A stretch of 64,000 nt of DNA from Stakelama pacifica (GCF_004361835.1 NZ_SNWD01000006.1:1-64000), one strand, 5' to 3'; counted from the stretch's first letter, positions 35,872 to 46,389 are shown. The notes: generated by a model not told the origin, from the sequence alone. Program-made: numbers and translations.

Positions 35872-36951
35872 ATGAGAGTCGTTCGCAGCTTTTTCTTATT
35901 TCTCACGGGCTTGCTGGCATATTCCAGCGCGTCGGCGCAGAACGGAGCGGTCATGCACAGCAAACAGCTATCCACCCCCATCGTCATCGCGCATCGCGGC
36001 GCCAGCGGCGAGCGGCCCGAACATACACTTGGTTCCTATGGACTGGCGATCGAACAGGGGGCCGATTTCATCGAACCCGATCTGGTCCTGACAAAGGACA
36101 ATGTCTTCGTCGCGCGGCATGAAAACAATATCGCCGAAACGACCGATGTCGCCGATCATCCCGAATTCGCGGATCGCAAGACCAGCAAGGTGATCGATGG
36201 CGAAACGCAGACTGGCTGGTTCACCGAGGACTTCACGCTTGCCGAGCTGAAGACGCTGCGCGCGAAAGAGCGGCTGCCGCAGCTTCGCCCCGGCAATACC
36301 GACTATGATGGCCGCTTCGAAATCCCGACACTGGCCGAGATTATCGCGCTTGCCAAGCGTGCTTCGGCCGAAACCGGGCGGACGATCGGCATCTATCCCG
36401 AAACCAAACATCCCAGCTATTTCGCCTCGATCGGTCATCCGATGGAGGACCGGCTGGTCGAACAGCTGCATGCGGCGGGATGGGACAGCGCGGACGCGCC
36501 GGTGTTCATCCAGTCGTTCGAAGTGAACAACCTCAAAAAACTGCATGACCTGACAAAGATTCGGCTGATCCAGCTGATGTACGAATCGGGCGGTCCTGCT
36601 GATCATGCGGTGCCGGGCTATGCCGCGATGATGACGCCGGAGGGACTGCGCGCGGTTGCGGCTTATGCTTTTGGCATCGGGCCGAATACCGGGCTTGTCA
36701 CTGATCCGAAGGTCGATCTGGTCGCGCATGCGCATGCGGCGGGGCTGCGCGTTCACCCCTGGACCTTCCGCGCGGAAAATTATTTCCTCACCCCCGAATT
36801 TCGCAATGGCGATAATCCCGCCGCGCATGGCGATATCGAAGGCGCGATCACGGAGGCGCTGGCGATCGGTGTCGACGGTTTCTTTACCGACTTCCCCGGA
36901 AAAGGGGTAGAAGCACGCGACCGGTTCCTGCGCGCCCGTACCGGTCAGTAA
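35872..36951 (+). CDS. Periplasmic glycerophosphodiester phosphodiesterase (GlpQ-like)
   Basis: A 359-residue secreted enzyme that releases glycerol-3-phosphate from deacylated phospholipids. An N-terminal signal peptide (about 1-22, ending SSASAQ) is followed by the catalytic TIM barrel. IAHRGASGERPEHT (39-52) supplies the first His and Glu, FIEPDLVLTKD the metal ligands (Glu68, Asp70) and ARHE the second His83. EIYPETKHPS-like GIYPETKHPS is a GlpQ landmark. The ATG at 35872 is preceded by AAGGAAG. It is divergent from the molybdenum hydroxylase genes. Confidence 0.9.
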   Translation: MRVVRSFFLFLTGLLAYSSASAQNGAVMHSKQLSTPIVIAHRGASGERPEHTLGSYGLAIEQGADFIEPDLVLTKDNVFVARHENNIAETTDVADHPEFADRKTSKVIDGETQTGWFTEDFTLAELKTLRAKERLPQLRPGNTDYDGRFEIPTLAEIIALAKRASAETGRTIGIYPETKHPSYFASIGHPMEDRLVEQLHAAGWDSADAPVFIQSFEVNNLKKLHDLTKIRLIQLMYESGGPADHAVPGYAAMMTPEGLRAVAAYAFGIGPNTGLVTDPKVDLVAHAHAAGLRVHPWTFRAENYFLTPEFRNGDNPAAHGDIEGAITEALAIGVDGFFTDFPGKGVEARDRFLRARTGQ

Positions 36952-36968
36952 AGGTGGAGAAAAGTCCC

Positions 36969-37259
36969 ATGCGTATCCGATTGCTGCTGCCCTTCCTTGT
37001 CCTCCCGCTCACCGGGGCGTGCGTGGCCAAGACCGCGTGGAATGTCGCGACCGCCCCGGTAAAGGCGGGCGGCAAGGTGGTCGACTGGACCACCACCAGT
37101 CAGGATGAGGCCGACCGCAATTACGGGCGCAAGATGCGCAAGAAGGAGGAGCGTGAGGGCAAAGAGCGCCGCGCATGGGAAAAGCGCTGCGACGGCCACC
37201 CCGAACGCGACGGCTGCGATCGCTATGACGGCTATCGCGCGGCTGACGATCCCGAATAA
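36969..37259 (+). CDS. Small lipoprotein of unknown function
   Basis: A 96-residue product with a lipoprotein signal ending in LTGAC (lipobox, Cys near residue 17). A charged C-terminal region follows, rich in Arg, Lys, Glu and Asp (KMRKKEEREGKERRAWEKR), with two Cys in DGHPERDGCD-type context. No family was recognised. The ATG at 36969 is chosen because it begins the signal and has GGTGGAG upstream; an ATG five codons earlier lacks one. It follows the phosphodiesterase by 17 bases and may be co-transcribed. Confidence 0.7.
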   Translation: MRIRLLLPFLVLPLTGACVAKTAWNVATAPVKAGGKVVDWTTTSQDEADRNYGRKMRKKEEREGKERRAWEKRCDGHPERDGCDRYDGYRAADDPE

Positions 37260-37265
37260 TCGTCG

Positions 37266-37961
37266 TTACAGCGACATCATCACGCTGACGGGCAGCGGCG
37301 TCCACACGCCCATGCGTACGCCCGCAAAGCGGAGCGCCGCGCCCGTCCAGCTATTGCAGGTGTTGAGCGCGCTATAGCGCCCCTCACCAGCATAAAAGGC
37401 GTCATAGGGGCCATAGCCATGGCGCGCGCGCGGTGCGCCGGGGGCGAAGCTTGCCCGGATGAACCCGGCCAGGCGGCGATATTCCTGCGGGCGCAGCAAG
37501 ACGGTGCGGACGCGCCCGCCCGGTTCGGGCACGGGGACATGTTCGACATGCAACACGGTGTCGTTGCTCCCGATCGCGGCGCGCAACACGGTTGCAGGCC
37601 GGACATCGGCCCAGCGCGGCGTGCCGATATAGAAAGCGCGATCCCCCCATCCGAACGCCAGATGGTCATATGCGGCATAGCGCGGATCAGCGATGTCCTG
37701 CGAACGGACGATCGTGTTCCAGTCCACTCCCGCAGCGCGTTTGGGCACGACGATACCGGTATGGATGCCGTTATCCTCGATATAGATACGGATTCCCTGT
37801 TCGGGCGGCTGCCATGCGGCATTGGCGGGAATTGCGCCGCCGATCAGCCCCGCGGCCCCATAGCCGGCGAACACAAGCGCGATAGTGAGCAGCAGCGCCG
37901 ACAGGACGCGAACAAAGCGCCTGCGACGGGCGGCTTTACCGGGATTATTTCCAGCCTGCAT
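37266..37961 (-). CDS. DUF2459 / TIGR02117-family protein
   Basis: About 231 residues: a basic N terminus (ARRRRFVR), one membrane helix or signal (about 20-42), then a periplasmic domain with IEDNGIHTGIVVP, LAFGWGDRAFYIGTP and the C-terminal NTCNSWTG segment. The His in GIHTG and Cys in NTCN are reminiscent of a cysteine-peptidase-like fold, but activity is not established for the family. It is divergent from phhA with only about 22 bases between starts, so promoters overlap the coding starts. Confidence 0.8.
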   Translation of the reverse strand: MQAGNNPGKAARRRRFVRVLSALLLTIALVFAGYGAAGLIGGAIPANAAWQPPEQGIRIYIEDNGIHTGIVVPKRAAGVDWNTIVRSQDIADPRYAAYDHLAFGWGDRAFYIGTPRWADVRPATVLRAAIGSNDTVLHVEHVPVPEPGGRVRTVLLRPQEYRRLAGFIRASFAPGAPRARHGYGPYDAFYAGEGRYSALNTCNSWTGAALRFAGVRMGVWTPLPVSVMMSL

Positions 37962-37983
37962 CGAACCATGATAAACTGCCGCT

Positions 37984-38874
37984 ATGGCAGAGCAAACGCA
38001 TATCACCGATCATCCGCCCGAAGGCGCGGCGGCCGACTGGACCGTCCCGCAGGACTGGTCCGCTTATAGCGCCGAGGATCACCGTACCTGGGATACGCTG
38101 TTCGCGCGGCAGGCGAAATTGCTGCCGGGCAGGGCATCGGAAGCCTATCTGCGCGGTCTCGACGTGCTGAAATTGTCGAAGCCGGGCATCCCCGATTTCG
38201 AGGAACTGTCCGAAAGGCTGATGCAGCTGACCGGGTGGCAGGTCGTGGCGGTGCCGGGACTGGTGCCCGACGATGTGTTTTTCGATCATATGGCCAATCG
38301 CCGCTTCGTTGCGGGCAACTTCATCCGGCGGCCCGACCAGCTCGATTATCTTCAGGAACCCGATGTGTTCCATGACGTGTTCGGCCATGTCCCGATGCTC
38401 GCCGATCCGCGCTTCGCCGATTATCTGGAGGCCTATGGCCGGGGCGGGCTGCGTGCGCTGGAACTGGGATCGCTGAAACAGCTGTCGCGGCTATACTGGT
38501 ATACGGTGGAGTTCGGCCTGATTGAGGAACCCGAAGGCTTGCGCATCTATGGATCGGGCATCGTGTCGAGCTTTTCGGAAAGCCGGTTCGCGCTCGACGA
38601 TCCCAGCCCGAACCGGATCGGCTTCGACCTCGAACGGGTGATGCGTACCGATTACCGGATCGACGATTTTCAGCAGACCTATTTTGTGATCCCCAGCTTC
38701 GACGAATTGCTGCGCGTAACGATCGAAAGCGATTTCGAACCGCTCTACGCACGCAATCGCGAAAAGCCCGAAATCGCGATCGATACGATCCTGCCCGAGG
38801 ATCGGGTGATTACCCGGGGCACGCAGGATTATGCGCGCGGCAAGGCGAAAGCGGCGGCGAGCGAACCCGCCTGA
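37984..38874 (+). CDS. phhA: Phenylalanine 4-monooxygenase
   Basis: A 296-residue tetrahydropterin- and Fe(II)-dependent hydroxylase converting phenylalanine to tyrosine, the first step of phenylalanine catabolism. The iron ligands are His130 and His135 in VFHDVFGHVPM and Glu176 in YWYTVEFGLIEE. Length is normal for the bacterial monomeric enzyme, which has no regulatory ACT domain. No phhB (pterin carbinolamine dehydratase) lies next to it. Confidence 0.95.
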   Translation: MAEQTHITDHPPEGAAADWTVPQDWSAYSAEDHRTWDTLFARQAKLLPGRASEAYLRGLDVLKLSKPGIPDFEELSERLMQLTGWQVVAVPGLVPDDVFFDHMANRRFVAGNFIRRPDQLDYLQEPDVFHDVFGHVPMLADPRFADYLEAYGRGGLRALELGSLKQLSRLYWYTVEFGLIEEPEGLRIYGSGIVSSFSESRFALDDPSPNRIGFDLERVMRTDYRIDDFQQTYFVIPSFDELLRVTIESDFEPLYARNREKPEIAIDTILPEDRVITRGTQDYARGKAKAAASEPA

Positions 38875-38877
38875 CCG

Positions 38878-39873
38878 CTACCAGCTGCCGAAACCGGGGG
38901 CGAGGCCGGGACCGTCGGGTCCCGGGCGGCGCACCCGGCCCACGCCATAGCGCGTCCGTTTGACGAGGCGCAGCGCGGGCCATTCGCCCTCGATCCGTCC
39001 GGCAAGCCGCATTCCCTGACGCCGATAGGCGGTAGCGACGCTCTGCAACTGGCGGTCGAGCAGCCCGGCAAGGATCAGCGTCCCGCCCTCGGCAAGCACG
39101 CGCGTCAGGCTTGGTGCCAGCTCCACGAGCGGCCCGGCAAGGATATTGGCGATCACCAGATCATAGGGCGCGCGCCGCACCAGCAGCGGATGGTCGACCC
39201 CCGCTGCGGTCGCGAGCGCGAGCTGGCCCGGCAGGCGGCCAAGCGGCACCCGGTTCGCCAGCGCATTTTCGTGCGTCACTTCCATCGCGACCGGATCGAT
39301 GTCCGAAGCAGCGACCGCTGCCGCCGGCCAGAGGTGCAGCGCGGCAAAGGCGAGCAGGCCGGTGCCCGTGCCCACATCGGCGACATTGTGGAAACGAAGC
39401 CCGCGCGCTTTCATTCCCTCCAGCATCTTCAGACAGCCGAGCGTGGTATCATGCTGCCCGGTGCCGAACGCGCGTCCCGCCTCGATCAGAAAGCGGTGCT
39501 TTCCTGCCGGAACCTCGCCGCAATTCGCGCTGGTATGAACGTAGAAGCGCGCCGTGGCGACCGGCTCGATCCCCGCCTGGCTGAGCGTCACCCAGTCCTC
39601 TTCCTCGACAGACTCGGCCTCCGCCGCGATATCGCCTGCGCTCGGCACCAGCGCGCGCACCGCTGCGATCGTTTCGGGATCGGGGCGCTCCTCGAAATAG
39701 GCGTCGAGCTGCCATTGTTCGGCATCGTCGCTCACTCGCTCACTGGTCATCAGCACCGGGACCGGATCGAATTCGGCGAGCGCGAATTCATTCTCGCCGA
39801 TCGCCTCTGCCTCTGCGCGAGTGCAGGGCAAAGTGAGTTTCCAGCTACCGGACAAAGCTTGCTCCATTGGCAT
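38878..39873 (-). CDS. prmA: Ribosomal protein L11 methyltransferase
   Basis: About 331 residues. It trimethylates ribosomal protein L11 using S-adenosylmethionine. An N-terminal recognition domain (about 1-130) is followed by the AdoMet motif VADVGTGTGLLAFAAL (about 164-179), ASDIDPVAMEV and LVIANILAGPLVEL, all PrmA-like. The tail after residue 300 is low complexity (RRPGPDGPGL). The start is uncertain (ATG at 39873 or 39867) and overlaps the upstream SDR by 23-29 bases, which implies coupling. Confidence 0.88.
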   Translation of the reverse strand: MPMEQALSGSWKLTLPCTRAEAEAIGENEFALAEFDPVPVLMTSERVSDDAEQWQLDAYFEERPDPETIAAVRALVPSAGDIAAEAESVEEEDWVTLSQAGIEPVATARFYVHTSANCGEVPAGKHRFLIEAGRAFGTGQHDTTLGCLKMLEGMKARGLRFHNVADVGTGTGLLAFAALHLWPAAAVAASDIDPVAMEVTHENALANRVPLGRLPGQLALATAAGVDHPLLVRRAPYDLVIANILAGPLVELAPSLTRVLAEGGTLILAGLLDRQLQSVATAYRRQGMRLAGRIEGEWPALRLVKRTRYGVGRVRRPGPDGPGLAPGFGSW

Positions 39874-40546
39874 CGATCACTGCGCCGGTCATCGAAGCCG
39901 GGGCTTCCAGCGCGCAGAACCGGGCGATGGCGGCGATTTCCTCGGTGCTCGCCACCCGGCCCAGCGGAATATCGGCGAGCAGCTTTTCGCCGCCCCGGCT
40001 CGCCAGATAGTCGTCGGCCATGCCGGTCATGGTGTAACCGGGGCAAATGGCGAAGGCGAGGATCCCCTCGCTCGCATAGCCGCGCGCAATCGTCTTGGTC
40101 ATCGCGACCATGCCCGCCTTTGCCGCGGCATAGTGCCAGTGCGCCGGGCTGTCGCCGCGATAGGCGGCGCGGCTGGCGATATTGACGATGCGGCCCGGCG
40201 TGCCGTGTTCCTGCCAGTGGCGTACGGCAAGCCGACTGAGTTCGGCAGAGGCGGTCAGATTGACCCGCATCGTTCGCTCCCAGTCAGCGACCCAGTCGTC
40301 ATGCGGCCGGTCGAGGGCGGACGCTTCGAAAATGCCCGCATTGTTGATCAGCACGTCGATCCGCCCGCCCAGCGCATCGCGCGCGCGGCTCCACAGCGAT
40401 TGCGGTGCGTTCGGGTCGGTGAAATCGGCAGCGATCCCGTCCCGGGTCGAATGGCGGGCAAGCGCGACATCGGCGCGGTCGAGCGCAGTGGCGATTCCTG
40501 CCCCGATCCCCCGGCTTGCGCCGGTCAGCAGAATATTGGTGGTCAT
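39845..40546 (-). CDS. SDR-family oxidoreductase
   Basis: A 233-residue classical short-chain dehydrogenase. Cofactor motif TGASRGIGAG (about 8-17), NNAGIF, catalytic Ser in VNIASRAAYRG and YAAAKAG (Tyr-xxx-Lys). The shortened sequence after the cofactor site lacks the usual acidic residue for NAD. Substrate unknown. The ATG at 40546 is preferred over an upstream TTG because the family core begins there. Confidence 0.85.
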   Translation of the reverse strand: MTTNILLTGASRGIGAGIATALDRADVALARHSTRDGIAADFTDPNAPQSLWSRARDALGGRIDVLINNAGIFEASALDRPHDDWVADWERTMRVNLTASAELSRLAVRHWQEHGTPGRIVNIASRAAYRGDSPAHWHYAAAKAGMVAMTKTIARGYASEGILAFAICPGYTMTGMADDYLASRGGEKLLADIPLGRVASTEEIAAIARFCALEAPASMTGAVIDANGASFVR

Positions 40547-40590
40547 GCCCCGCCCATAGGACAAAGCGGCCGGGGGGCGAAAGGGCCGCT

Positions 40591-42009
40591 TCAGCCGGCT
40601 CCCGACCGGGAGAAACGATCTGCCGCATCTTTCAGCCGCGCGAGCTGCTCATCGACCTGCGCGGTTTCCCGGCTCAGCGCGGTGACTTCGCCGGTGACGC
40701 TTTCGATATCGCGCCGGATCGCTGCGATGGTGTTCGACATGGCGTCGGCGCTCAGCGCGGTCTCATCCACCGATGCGGTGATCGAGGTCACGATATGCGA
40801 CTGATTCTCCATGGCGCTGCGGATTTGAGTCGCCCGGTCGCGCAATGTGCCCACGGTGGAGGATACGGACGCGTTGATCCGCACCGTTTCGCGAATATCT
40901 TCCTGAATCGCGGCGACCTTTGCAGCGATTTCGTCGGTGGCACGCGCGGTCTGGCTGGCAAGGCTTTTGACTTCCTGCGCGACCACGGCGAAGCCCCGGC
41001 CGGCATCGCCCGCGCGCGCAGCCTCGATCGTCGCGTTGAGCGCGAGAAGATTGGTCTGGCCCGCAATTTCGCGGATGAACGCCAGAATCGATTCGATCGA
41101 TTTGGCATGTTCGTTCAGCATTTCCGAACGCTCTGCCGCCAGATCGGCTTCCTTAGACGCCTGTGTGGCGATGCCGGACGCGTCTTCGACTTCGTTCCGG
41201 GCATCGTCGATCGCGCGGATCAGCCCCGCTGCGGTCCCGGCGGCATCGCGCATGGCGATCGCGGACTGGTCGGCTGCGATCGCGACTTCGGACGCTTTTT
41301 CCAGCATGCCGTCCACCGATTCCGACGCGGTTTTCGACTGGGCCCGGATTCGGTTGCCGAGACCTGCGGTCAGGTCGAGCGTCGATCCGATATCTTCGCG
41401 AAACGTACGCGACCGGTCCTCCTGCTCCTTGCGCGCGATATAATCGCGTTCATGGATGGAATGTTCGACCATGACCGCAGATTCTGCCATCGCCAGCCGT
41501 TGCACCACGTCGCATAATTTTGTTGCGCGGGCCGCGTCTCCCTCCGTCCTTCGATAGAGCAATTCCATCAAATGGCTGTGGCCGAGCGCGATTGCGGCGA
41601 TAAAGGCATGAAGCGGCACGCGGAATTTCAGACTGAGTCCGATGTTGCGAAGCGCGGCGCGCAGCCACTCCCGGCTGAGCGGCTTGCGATATTTCAGGCG
41701 GAGATAGTCACGCGATTCGGCGATCTGGCGCTGATAGGCCGGGCTGCCGACCGCCCCGAATTGTCCGTCGCTCGAAATATATCCCCATAAAGAACGAAGA
41801 ATGATGTCAGCGACCGCTTCGAAATCAGCGTCGCTGAGCTCGCTGATTTCCGCGCATACAGCGGAGACGGCACCGTCCCGGTCATATTCGGGCAGCGATC
41901 CGATCAGAACATCAATCGCCGCATCGCGGCTTTTCTGAAGCTCCGCACGCTCCCGGGTTTCGCTGCTGGCCCTGGTTTCGCTGCTGGTGTCCATCGTGCC
42001 GGCATCCAC
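40591..42009 (-). CDS. Soluble methyl-accepting chemotaxis-type receptor
   Basis: A 472-residue protein with no membrane segment. An alpha-helical N-terminal domain (about 25-200), including [20 protein letters not shown] and [21 protein letters not shown], resembles globin-coupled or similar cytoplasmic sensors, but heme binding is not shown. The signalling hairpin (about 300-345) contains [20 protein letters not shown] and [13 protein letters not shown]. It starts with GTG at 42009, one base after the stop of the upstream receptor, or with the ATG at 41994. No che genes are in the window. Confidence 0.85.
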   Translation of the reverse strand: MDAGTMDTSSETRASSETRERAELQKSRDAAIDVLIGSLPEYDRDGAVSAVCAEISELSDADFEAVADIILRSLWGYISSDGQFGAVGSPAYQRQIAESRDYLRLKYRKPLSREWLRAALRNIGLSLKFRVPLHAFIAAIALGHSHLMELLYRRTEGDAARATKLCDVVQRLAMAESAVMVEHSIHERDYIARKEQEDRSRTFREDIGSTLDLTAGLGNRIRAQSKTASESVDGMLEKASEVAIAADQSAIAMRDAAGTAAGLIRAIDDARNEVEDASGIATQASKEADLAAERSEMLNEHAKSIESILAFIREIAGQTNLLALNATIEAARAGDAGRGFAVVAQEVKSLASQTARATDEIAAKVAAIQEDIRETVRINASVSSTVGTLRDRATQIRSAMENQSHIVTSITASVDETALSADAMSNTIAAIRRDIESVTGEVTALSRETAQVDEQLARLKDAADRFSRSGAG

Positions 42010-42010
42010 G

Positions 42011-43381
42011 TTATACCGCGACCTTCATCGCGAACTCGCCCGCGCTTGTGCGCAGTTCGCCCAGTTCCCTGTCAAGCGCGGCGAAGCCCTGACCGACGCT
42101 GTCGATCTCGCTCGCCACCCCTTCCGTGTCTTCACGGATGGCGGCGATCGTATTCGACATCGAGTCGGCTGCAAGCGCGGTTTCGTCCACTGCGGCGGTA
42201 ATGGCAGTGACGGTGTTCGCCTGAGCCTCCATGGCAAAGCGGATGCGCGATGCGGAGTCCTGAACCTCGATCACCGTCGTCTGAATCGATGCGTTGGTTT
42301 CGACGGTCGAATGAGTCGCGGCCTGAATCGACGCGATCTTTGCGGCAATTTCGTCGGTCGCGCGCGCGGTCTGGCTGGCGAGGCTCTTCACTTCCTGCGC
42401 GACCACGGCGAAGCCGCGCCCGGCATCGCCCGCGCGCGCTGCCTCGATCGTTGCGTTGAGCGCGAGCAGATTGGTCTGCCCGGCAATGTCGCGGATCAGG
42501 CCCAGAATCGATTCGATCGATTTGGCATGATCGGAAAGCGTTTCGGACATGCCCACTGCCTTGCCCGCCTGTTCCGAGGCGCGATTGGCGATTTCAGCAG
42601 CGCCCTCCACTTCGGTTCGTGCATCCTCGATCGCACGGATCAGGCCGGCGGCGGTCTGCGCCGCTTCGCGCATCGCCACGGCGGATTGCTCGGCCGCCGC
42701 CGCGACTTCGCTTGCCTTGCCCAGCATGCCGCGGGCCGAGGCGGATGTCTGCCCTGCCTGACTGCGCAGCGAGCTGCCTTCGCGGGTAGCGCGTTCGAGC
42801 GTTTCGGTGATCCGCTCCTGAAACTCCCGCGCCAGGCGGTCGCGTGACGCCTGTGCACTGTGCGCACGATAACCGGCATAAATATCGACGGTAATGTCGC
42901 TTTCCAGCGCCGACAATCGCATCAGCGTGTCGATCAGCTCGGGCAGTCGCGAATCGTCGCGCTCGATCCGTCGGATCAGCGAATCGAGCGCCACCCGATC
43001 GCTGGCGCTGATCATCGACAGCAGCGCCATCGGTTCGACATCCGCAGCATAGGCCGACGCAACCGAGCGTTCGATCGATTCGACCCAGGCGCGTCCTGTC
43101 GTGTTGAGAAAGCGATCGGCAAGGAAGGTGCAGCCGAGATCGATCATCTTTTCGGTTTCATGCGGGCTCCAGCGGGGCGCGTCAGGAAAACAGCGCTGCC
43201 ATTGATGCCAGTAAGCGGCCGATATTTCACGGGAATCGGGTTCGATGATCGTCCAGGCTTCGCGCGCGCGTTCGGTCAGGGTTCCGTCGAGGTCGAAGAT
43301 CCGCATCCGCGCGGAAAGATCGATTGGGCGCGCAAGTTCGCCGATCGCAGGCATATCCTTGCCGCTATGGATTGCATTCAC
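42011..43381 (-). CDS. Soluble methyl-accepting chemotaxis-type receptor
   Basis: A 456-residue cytoplasmic receptor. The N-terminal domain (about 26-190) has [32 protein letters not shown] and a long helical body, consistent with a protoglobin-like sensor fold, though that is inference from pattern. The signalling core is almost identical to that of the downstream receptor, so the pair arose by duplication. It is divergent from sdhC across 151 bases. It may report redox state or oxygen to the motility machinery. Confidence 0.85.
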   Translation of the reverse strand: MNAIHSGKDMPAIGELARPIDLSARMRIFDLDGTLTERAREAWTIIEPDSREISAAYWHQWQRCFPDAPRWSPHETEKMIDLGCTFLADRFLNTTGRAWVESIERSVASAYAADVEPMALLSMISASDRVALDSLIRRIERDDSRLPELIDTLMRLSALESDITVDIYAGYRAHSAQASRDRLAREFQERITETLERATREGSSLRSQAGQTSASARGMLGKASEVAAAAEQSAVAMREAAQTAAGLIRAIEDARTEVEGAAEIANRASEQAGKAVGMSETLSDHAKSIESILGLIRDIAGQTNLLALNATIEAARAGDAGRGFAVVAQEVKSLASQTARATDEIAAKIASIQAATHSTVETNASIQTTVIEVQDSASRIRFAMEAQANTVTAITAAVDETALAADSMSNTIAAIREDTEGVASEIDSVGQGFAALDRELGELRTSAGEFAMKVAV

Positions 43382-43532
43382 CGATGAAAGTCCTTGTTAG
43401 ACGTGGTTTTGGCGCTCGCGAACCGTATCTATGGCAAAGCGGTTAACGCCCGGTTAGTCAGGGGCGTGCGGACGGCGCTTGCATCGTGGGCCATGGTCTT
43501 TAAGTAGCGCATCCTGAAAGGAGCCCATCGTC
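43382..43532. promoter_or_regulatory. Divergent promoter region of the receptor pair and sdhCDA
   Basis: The 151-base gap must hold the sdh promoter. A possible -35 is TTGCAT at 43479-43484, with TAAGTA at 43501-43506 as a weak -10 (16-base spacing). AAAGGAGC at 43517-43524 is a strong ribosome site that fixes the TTG start of sdhC. No iron-sensor or RNA motif could be recognised. Confidence 0.3.
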
Positions 43533-43949
43533 TTGGCAACCGCATCACCGAAATCGCGCCCGCTTTCTCCGCATCTCGGGGTCTGGAAATGGGGCACGCA
43601 CATGCTCGTTTCGATTCTGCACCGCATTACCGGCGACGGAATGGCGCTGGTCGGAACGGTTCTGGTCGTATGGTGGCTCGCTGCGCTGGCCGGCGGCCCG
43701 GAAAGCTATGCGGCCTTTATGGATGTCTTCACGGTGAAGGGCGGCGCGCTGAACATCATCGGCTATATTGTCGGGGTCGGGCTAACGCTCTGCTTCTTCC
43801 AGCATATGGCGAGCGGTATCCGCCATCTGGTGCTCGATACCGGCGCGGGATATGAGCTGAAGACGAACAAGATGTTCGCGACGCTGACCATGGTGTTTTC
43901 GGTCCTCGCGACGCTGGCCTTCTGGGCCTATCAGATCTGGGGCAAATAA
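43533..43949 (+). CDS. sdhC: Succinate dehydrogenase cytochrome b556 subunit
   Basis: A 138-residue membrane anchor subunit of complex II with three transmembrane helices. It has SPHLGVWKW and SILHRITGDGM (quinone-site Ser and His-Arg) near the N terminus. The heme b ligand His lies in FFQHMASGIRHLVLD. It starts with TTG; the AAAGGAGC ribosome site 9 bases upstream decides this. It is followed after one base by sdhD. Confidence 0.93.
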   Translation: MATASPKSRPLSPHLGVWKWGTHMLVSILHRITGDGMALVGTVLVVWWLAALAGGPESYAAFMDVFTVKGGALNIIGYIVGVGLTLCFFQHMASGIRHLVLDTGAGYELKTNKMFATLTMVFSVLATLAFWAYQIWGK

Positions 43950-43950
43950 T

Positions 43951-44334
43951 ATGGGCAACGGAACCGAACTGGGGCGGGTGCGCGGACTGGGCTCCGCGCG
44001 CGAGGGCGCCCATCACTGGTGGCACCAGCGGCTGACCGCCGGATCGAATCTGGTCCTGATGGTCTGGTTCTTCGTGTCGCTCGCACGACTGCCCGGTCTG
44101 GAATATGGGCTGGTGCATGACTGGATGGCATCGGCATGGGTGGCGATCCCGATGGCATTGCTCGTCGCCAGCGTTTTTTATCATGCGCGCCTCGGCCTTC
44201 AGGTGCTGATCGAAGACTATCTGCACGATGAAAAACAGTTCGTGTTCCTCGTGCTGCTCAACGCCTTTGTCGTGCTGGGCGCAGGCATCGCCATCTTCTC
44301 GATTCTCAAGATCGCTTTCGGAGCGTCCGCATAA
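43951..44334 (+). CDS. sdhD: Succinate dehydrogenase membrane anchor subunit
   Basis: A 127-residue protein with three membrane helices. [20 protein letters not shown] near the N terminus and [19 protein letters not shown] (heme/quinone region) are typical of alphaproteobacterial SdhD. Its stop codon overlaps the sdhA ATG (TAATG), giving translational coupling with the flavoprotein subunit. Confidence 0.93.
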   Translation: MGNGTELGRVRGLGSAREGAHHWWHQRLTAGSNLVLMVWFFVSLARLPGLEYGLVHDWMASAWVAIPMALLVASVFYHARLGLQVLIEDYLHDEKQFVFLVLLNAFVVLGAGIAIFSILKIAFGASA

Positions 44335-46136
44335 TGGCTGAAGCGTATAAGATCATCGACCACACCTATGACGCCGTCGTTGTCGGTGCGGGCGGTTCGG
44401 GCCTTCGCGCGACGATGGGCATTGCAGAGGCGGGGCTCAAGACCGCCTGCATCACCAAGGTGTTCCCGACGCGCAGCCATACGGTTGCAGCGCAGGGCGG
44501 CATCGCGGCGAGCCTTGGCAACAACACGCCCGACCACTGGTCCTGGCACATGTACGACACCGTAAAGGGGTCGGACTGGCTGGGCGATCAGGACGCAATC
44601 GAATATCTGTGCCGCGAAGCGCCGCAGGCGGTGTACGAGCTGGAACATGCCGGCGTACCGTTCAGCCGCAACGATAACGGCACTATCTATCAGCGCCCGT
44701 TCGGCGGCCATATGCAGAATATGGGCGAAGGCCCGCCGGTGCAGCGCACCTGCGCCGCGGCCGATCGTACCGGCCATGCAATGCTGCACGCGCTGTATCA
44801 GCAGTCGCTGAAATATGACGCGGATTTCTTCATCGAATATTTCGCGCTCGATCTGATCATGGAAAACGGCGTGTGCCGCGGCGTGATCGCGATGTGCATG
44901 GACGACGGATCGATCCACCGCTTCCGCGCGCACTCGGTCGTACTGGCGACCGGCGGCTATGGCCGTACGTTCCAGTCGGCGACCAGCGCGCATACCTGCA
45001 CCGGTGACGGCGGCGGCATGGTGCTTCGCGCCGGGCTGCAGCTGCAGGACATGGAATTCGTCCAGTTCCACCCGACCGGCATTTACGGCGCGGGCGTGCT
45101 GATCACCGAAGGCGCGCGCGGCGAAGGCGGCTATCTCACCAATTCCGAGGGGGAGCGGTTCATGGAACGCTATGCCCCCTCCGCAAAGGACCTTGCCAGC
45201 CGCGACGTCGTGTCGCGGTCAATGGCGATGGAAATCCGCGAAGGCCGCGGCGTGGGCAAGGAGAAGGACCATATCTACCTTCACCTCGACCATATCGATC
45301 CCAAGGTGCTGGCGCAGCGCCTGCCCGGCATCACTGAGACGGGAAAGATTTTCGCGGGCGTCGACCTGACGCGTCAGGCGCTGCCGGTGGTTCCGACCGT
45401 GCATTACAATATGGGCGGCATCCCGACCAATTATCACGGCGAAGTCGTGCGGTTGAAGGACGGCGATCCCGAAAGCGTCGTGCCCGGCCTGTTCGCGGTC
45501 GGTGAAGCAGCATGCGTTTCGGTACATGGTGCCAACCGTCTCGGCTCCAACTCGCTGATCGACCTTGTCGTGTTCGGCCGTGCAACGGGCATTCGCCTGA
45601 AGGAAACGCTGAAGCCCGGCAAGGCGCATGATCCGCTGCCCAAGGGTTCGGAAGAGATGTCGCTGACGCGCCTCGACCATTTCCGCAACGCCAAAGGCGG
45701 TTCGCCGACCGCCGCCATCCGCACCGATATGCAGAAGACGATGCAGCGCCACTGCGCCGTGTTCCGCACGCAGGAGCTGATGGAAGAAGGCATCGAGCAT
45801 ATGGACAAGGTCTATGCGCGGATGGAGGATATTCATGTCAGCGACCGGTCGCTGATCTGGAACACCGACCTTATCGAGACGCTCGAACTCGACAATCTGA
45901 TTAGTCAGGCGCTGGTCACGATCCGTTCGGCGGCCAACCGCAAGGAAAGCCGCGGCGCGCATATGCATGAGGATTTCCCCGAGCGCGACGACGCCAACTG
46001 GATGAAGCACACCGTCGCGACGTTCGACGGCTGGGGCGGCAAGGGTGGCGCTACCGAGATCGGGTATCGCCCGGTGCACGATTATACGCTCACCGACGAG
46101 ATCGACTATATCAAGCCGAAGAAGCGGGTTTATTGA
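44334..46136 (+). CDS. sdhA: Succinate dehydrogenase flavoprotein subunit
   Basis: A 600-residue subunit oxidising succinate to fumarate. The FAD motif is [16 protein letters not shown]. The covalent FAD attachment His lies in [14 protein letters not shown]. Substrate residues are in [11 protein letters not shown] and TEGARGEGG, and the catalytic Arg lies in the [12 protein letters not shown] region. The C terminus (KPKKRVY) is full length. A strong terminator follows, so sdhB, about 1 kb further on, is probably expressed separately or by read-through. Confidence 0.97.
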   Translation: MAEAYKIIDHTYDAVVVGAGGSGLRATMGIAEAGLKTACITKVFPTRSHTVAAQGGIAASLGNNTPDHWSWHMYDTVKGSDWLGDQDAIEYLCREAPQAVYELEHAGVPFSRNDNGTIYQRPFGGHMQNMGEGPPVQRTCAAADRTGHAMLHALYQQSLKYDADFFIEYFALDLIMENGVCRGVIAMCMDDGSIHRFRAHSVVLATGGYGRTFQSATSAHTCTGDGGGMVLRAGLQLQDMEFVQFHPTGIYGAGVLITEGARGEGGYLTNSEGERFMERYAPSAKDLASRDVVSRSMAMEIREGRGVGKEKDHIYLHLDHIDPKVLAQRLPGITETGKIFAGVDLTRQALPVVPTVHYNMGGIPTNYHGEVVRLKDGDPESVVPGLFAVGEAACVSVHGANRLGSNSLIDLVVFGRATGIRLKETLKPGKAHDPLPKGSEEMSLTRLDHFRNAKGGSPTAAIRTDMQKTMQRHCAVFRTQELMEEGIEHMDKVYARMEDIHVSDRSLIWNTDLIETLELDNLISQALVTIRSAANRKESRGAHMHEDFPERDDANWMKHTVATFDGWGGKGGATEIGYRPVHDYTLTDEIDYIKPKKRVY

Positions 46137-46163
46137 TCCGCGCGTAAGGCATTCAGGCAAAAG

Positions 46164-46194
46164 AAAAGGCGGGGCATGGCGCTCCGCCTTTTTT
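46164..46194 (+). terminator. Rho-independent terminator after sdhA
   Basis: The stem AAAAGGCGG pairs with CCGCCTTTT around an 11-base loop and is followed by a T-run. It lies 28 bases after the sdhA stop codon. Confidence 0.75.
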
Positions 46195-46206
46195 GCTCGG
46201 GCATCT

Positions 46207-46389
46207 TATACCAAGCTGCAGGGATGGCGACCGATCCCGCGCCGTCATGCCAGCGCAATCTGGCATCTGCTGCAGCTGCGCGGCTCCGTTTTTCCCAAGT
46301 CCTCCGAGGACGCCAGCTTTCGCTGGGGTGACGGCAGGTGGCCAGGATCGCAATACGCCGATAGGTCCACATCAACGCAGCTTGGGATA
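46207..46389 (+). repeat. MITE-like repeat, copy B (full length)
   Basis: A 183-base element bounded by TATACCAAGCTGC and GCAGCTTGGGATA, near-perfect terminal inverted repeats. It shares long blocks with the inverted copy at 59881-60060 and, apart from its central part, with the copy at 13026-13144. It contains a TGCCAGCGC/CTGGCA hairpin and no coding sequence. It lies between the sdhA terminator and the ClpP-like gene. Confidence 0.85.
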
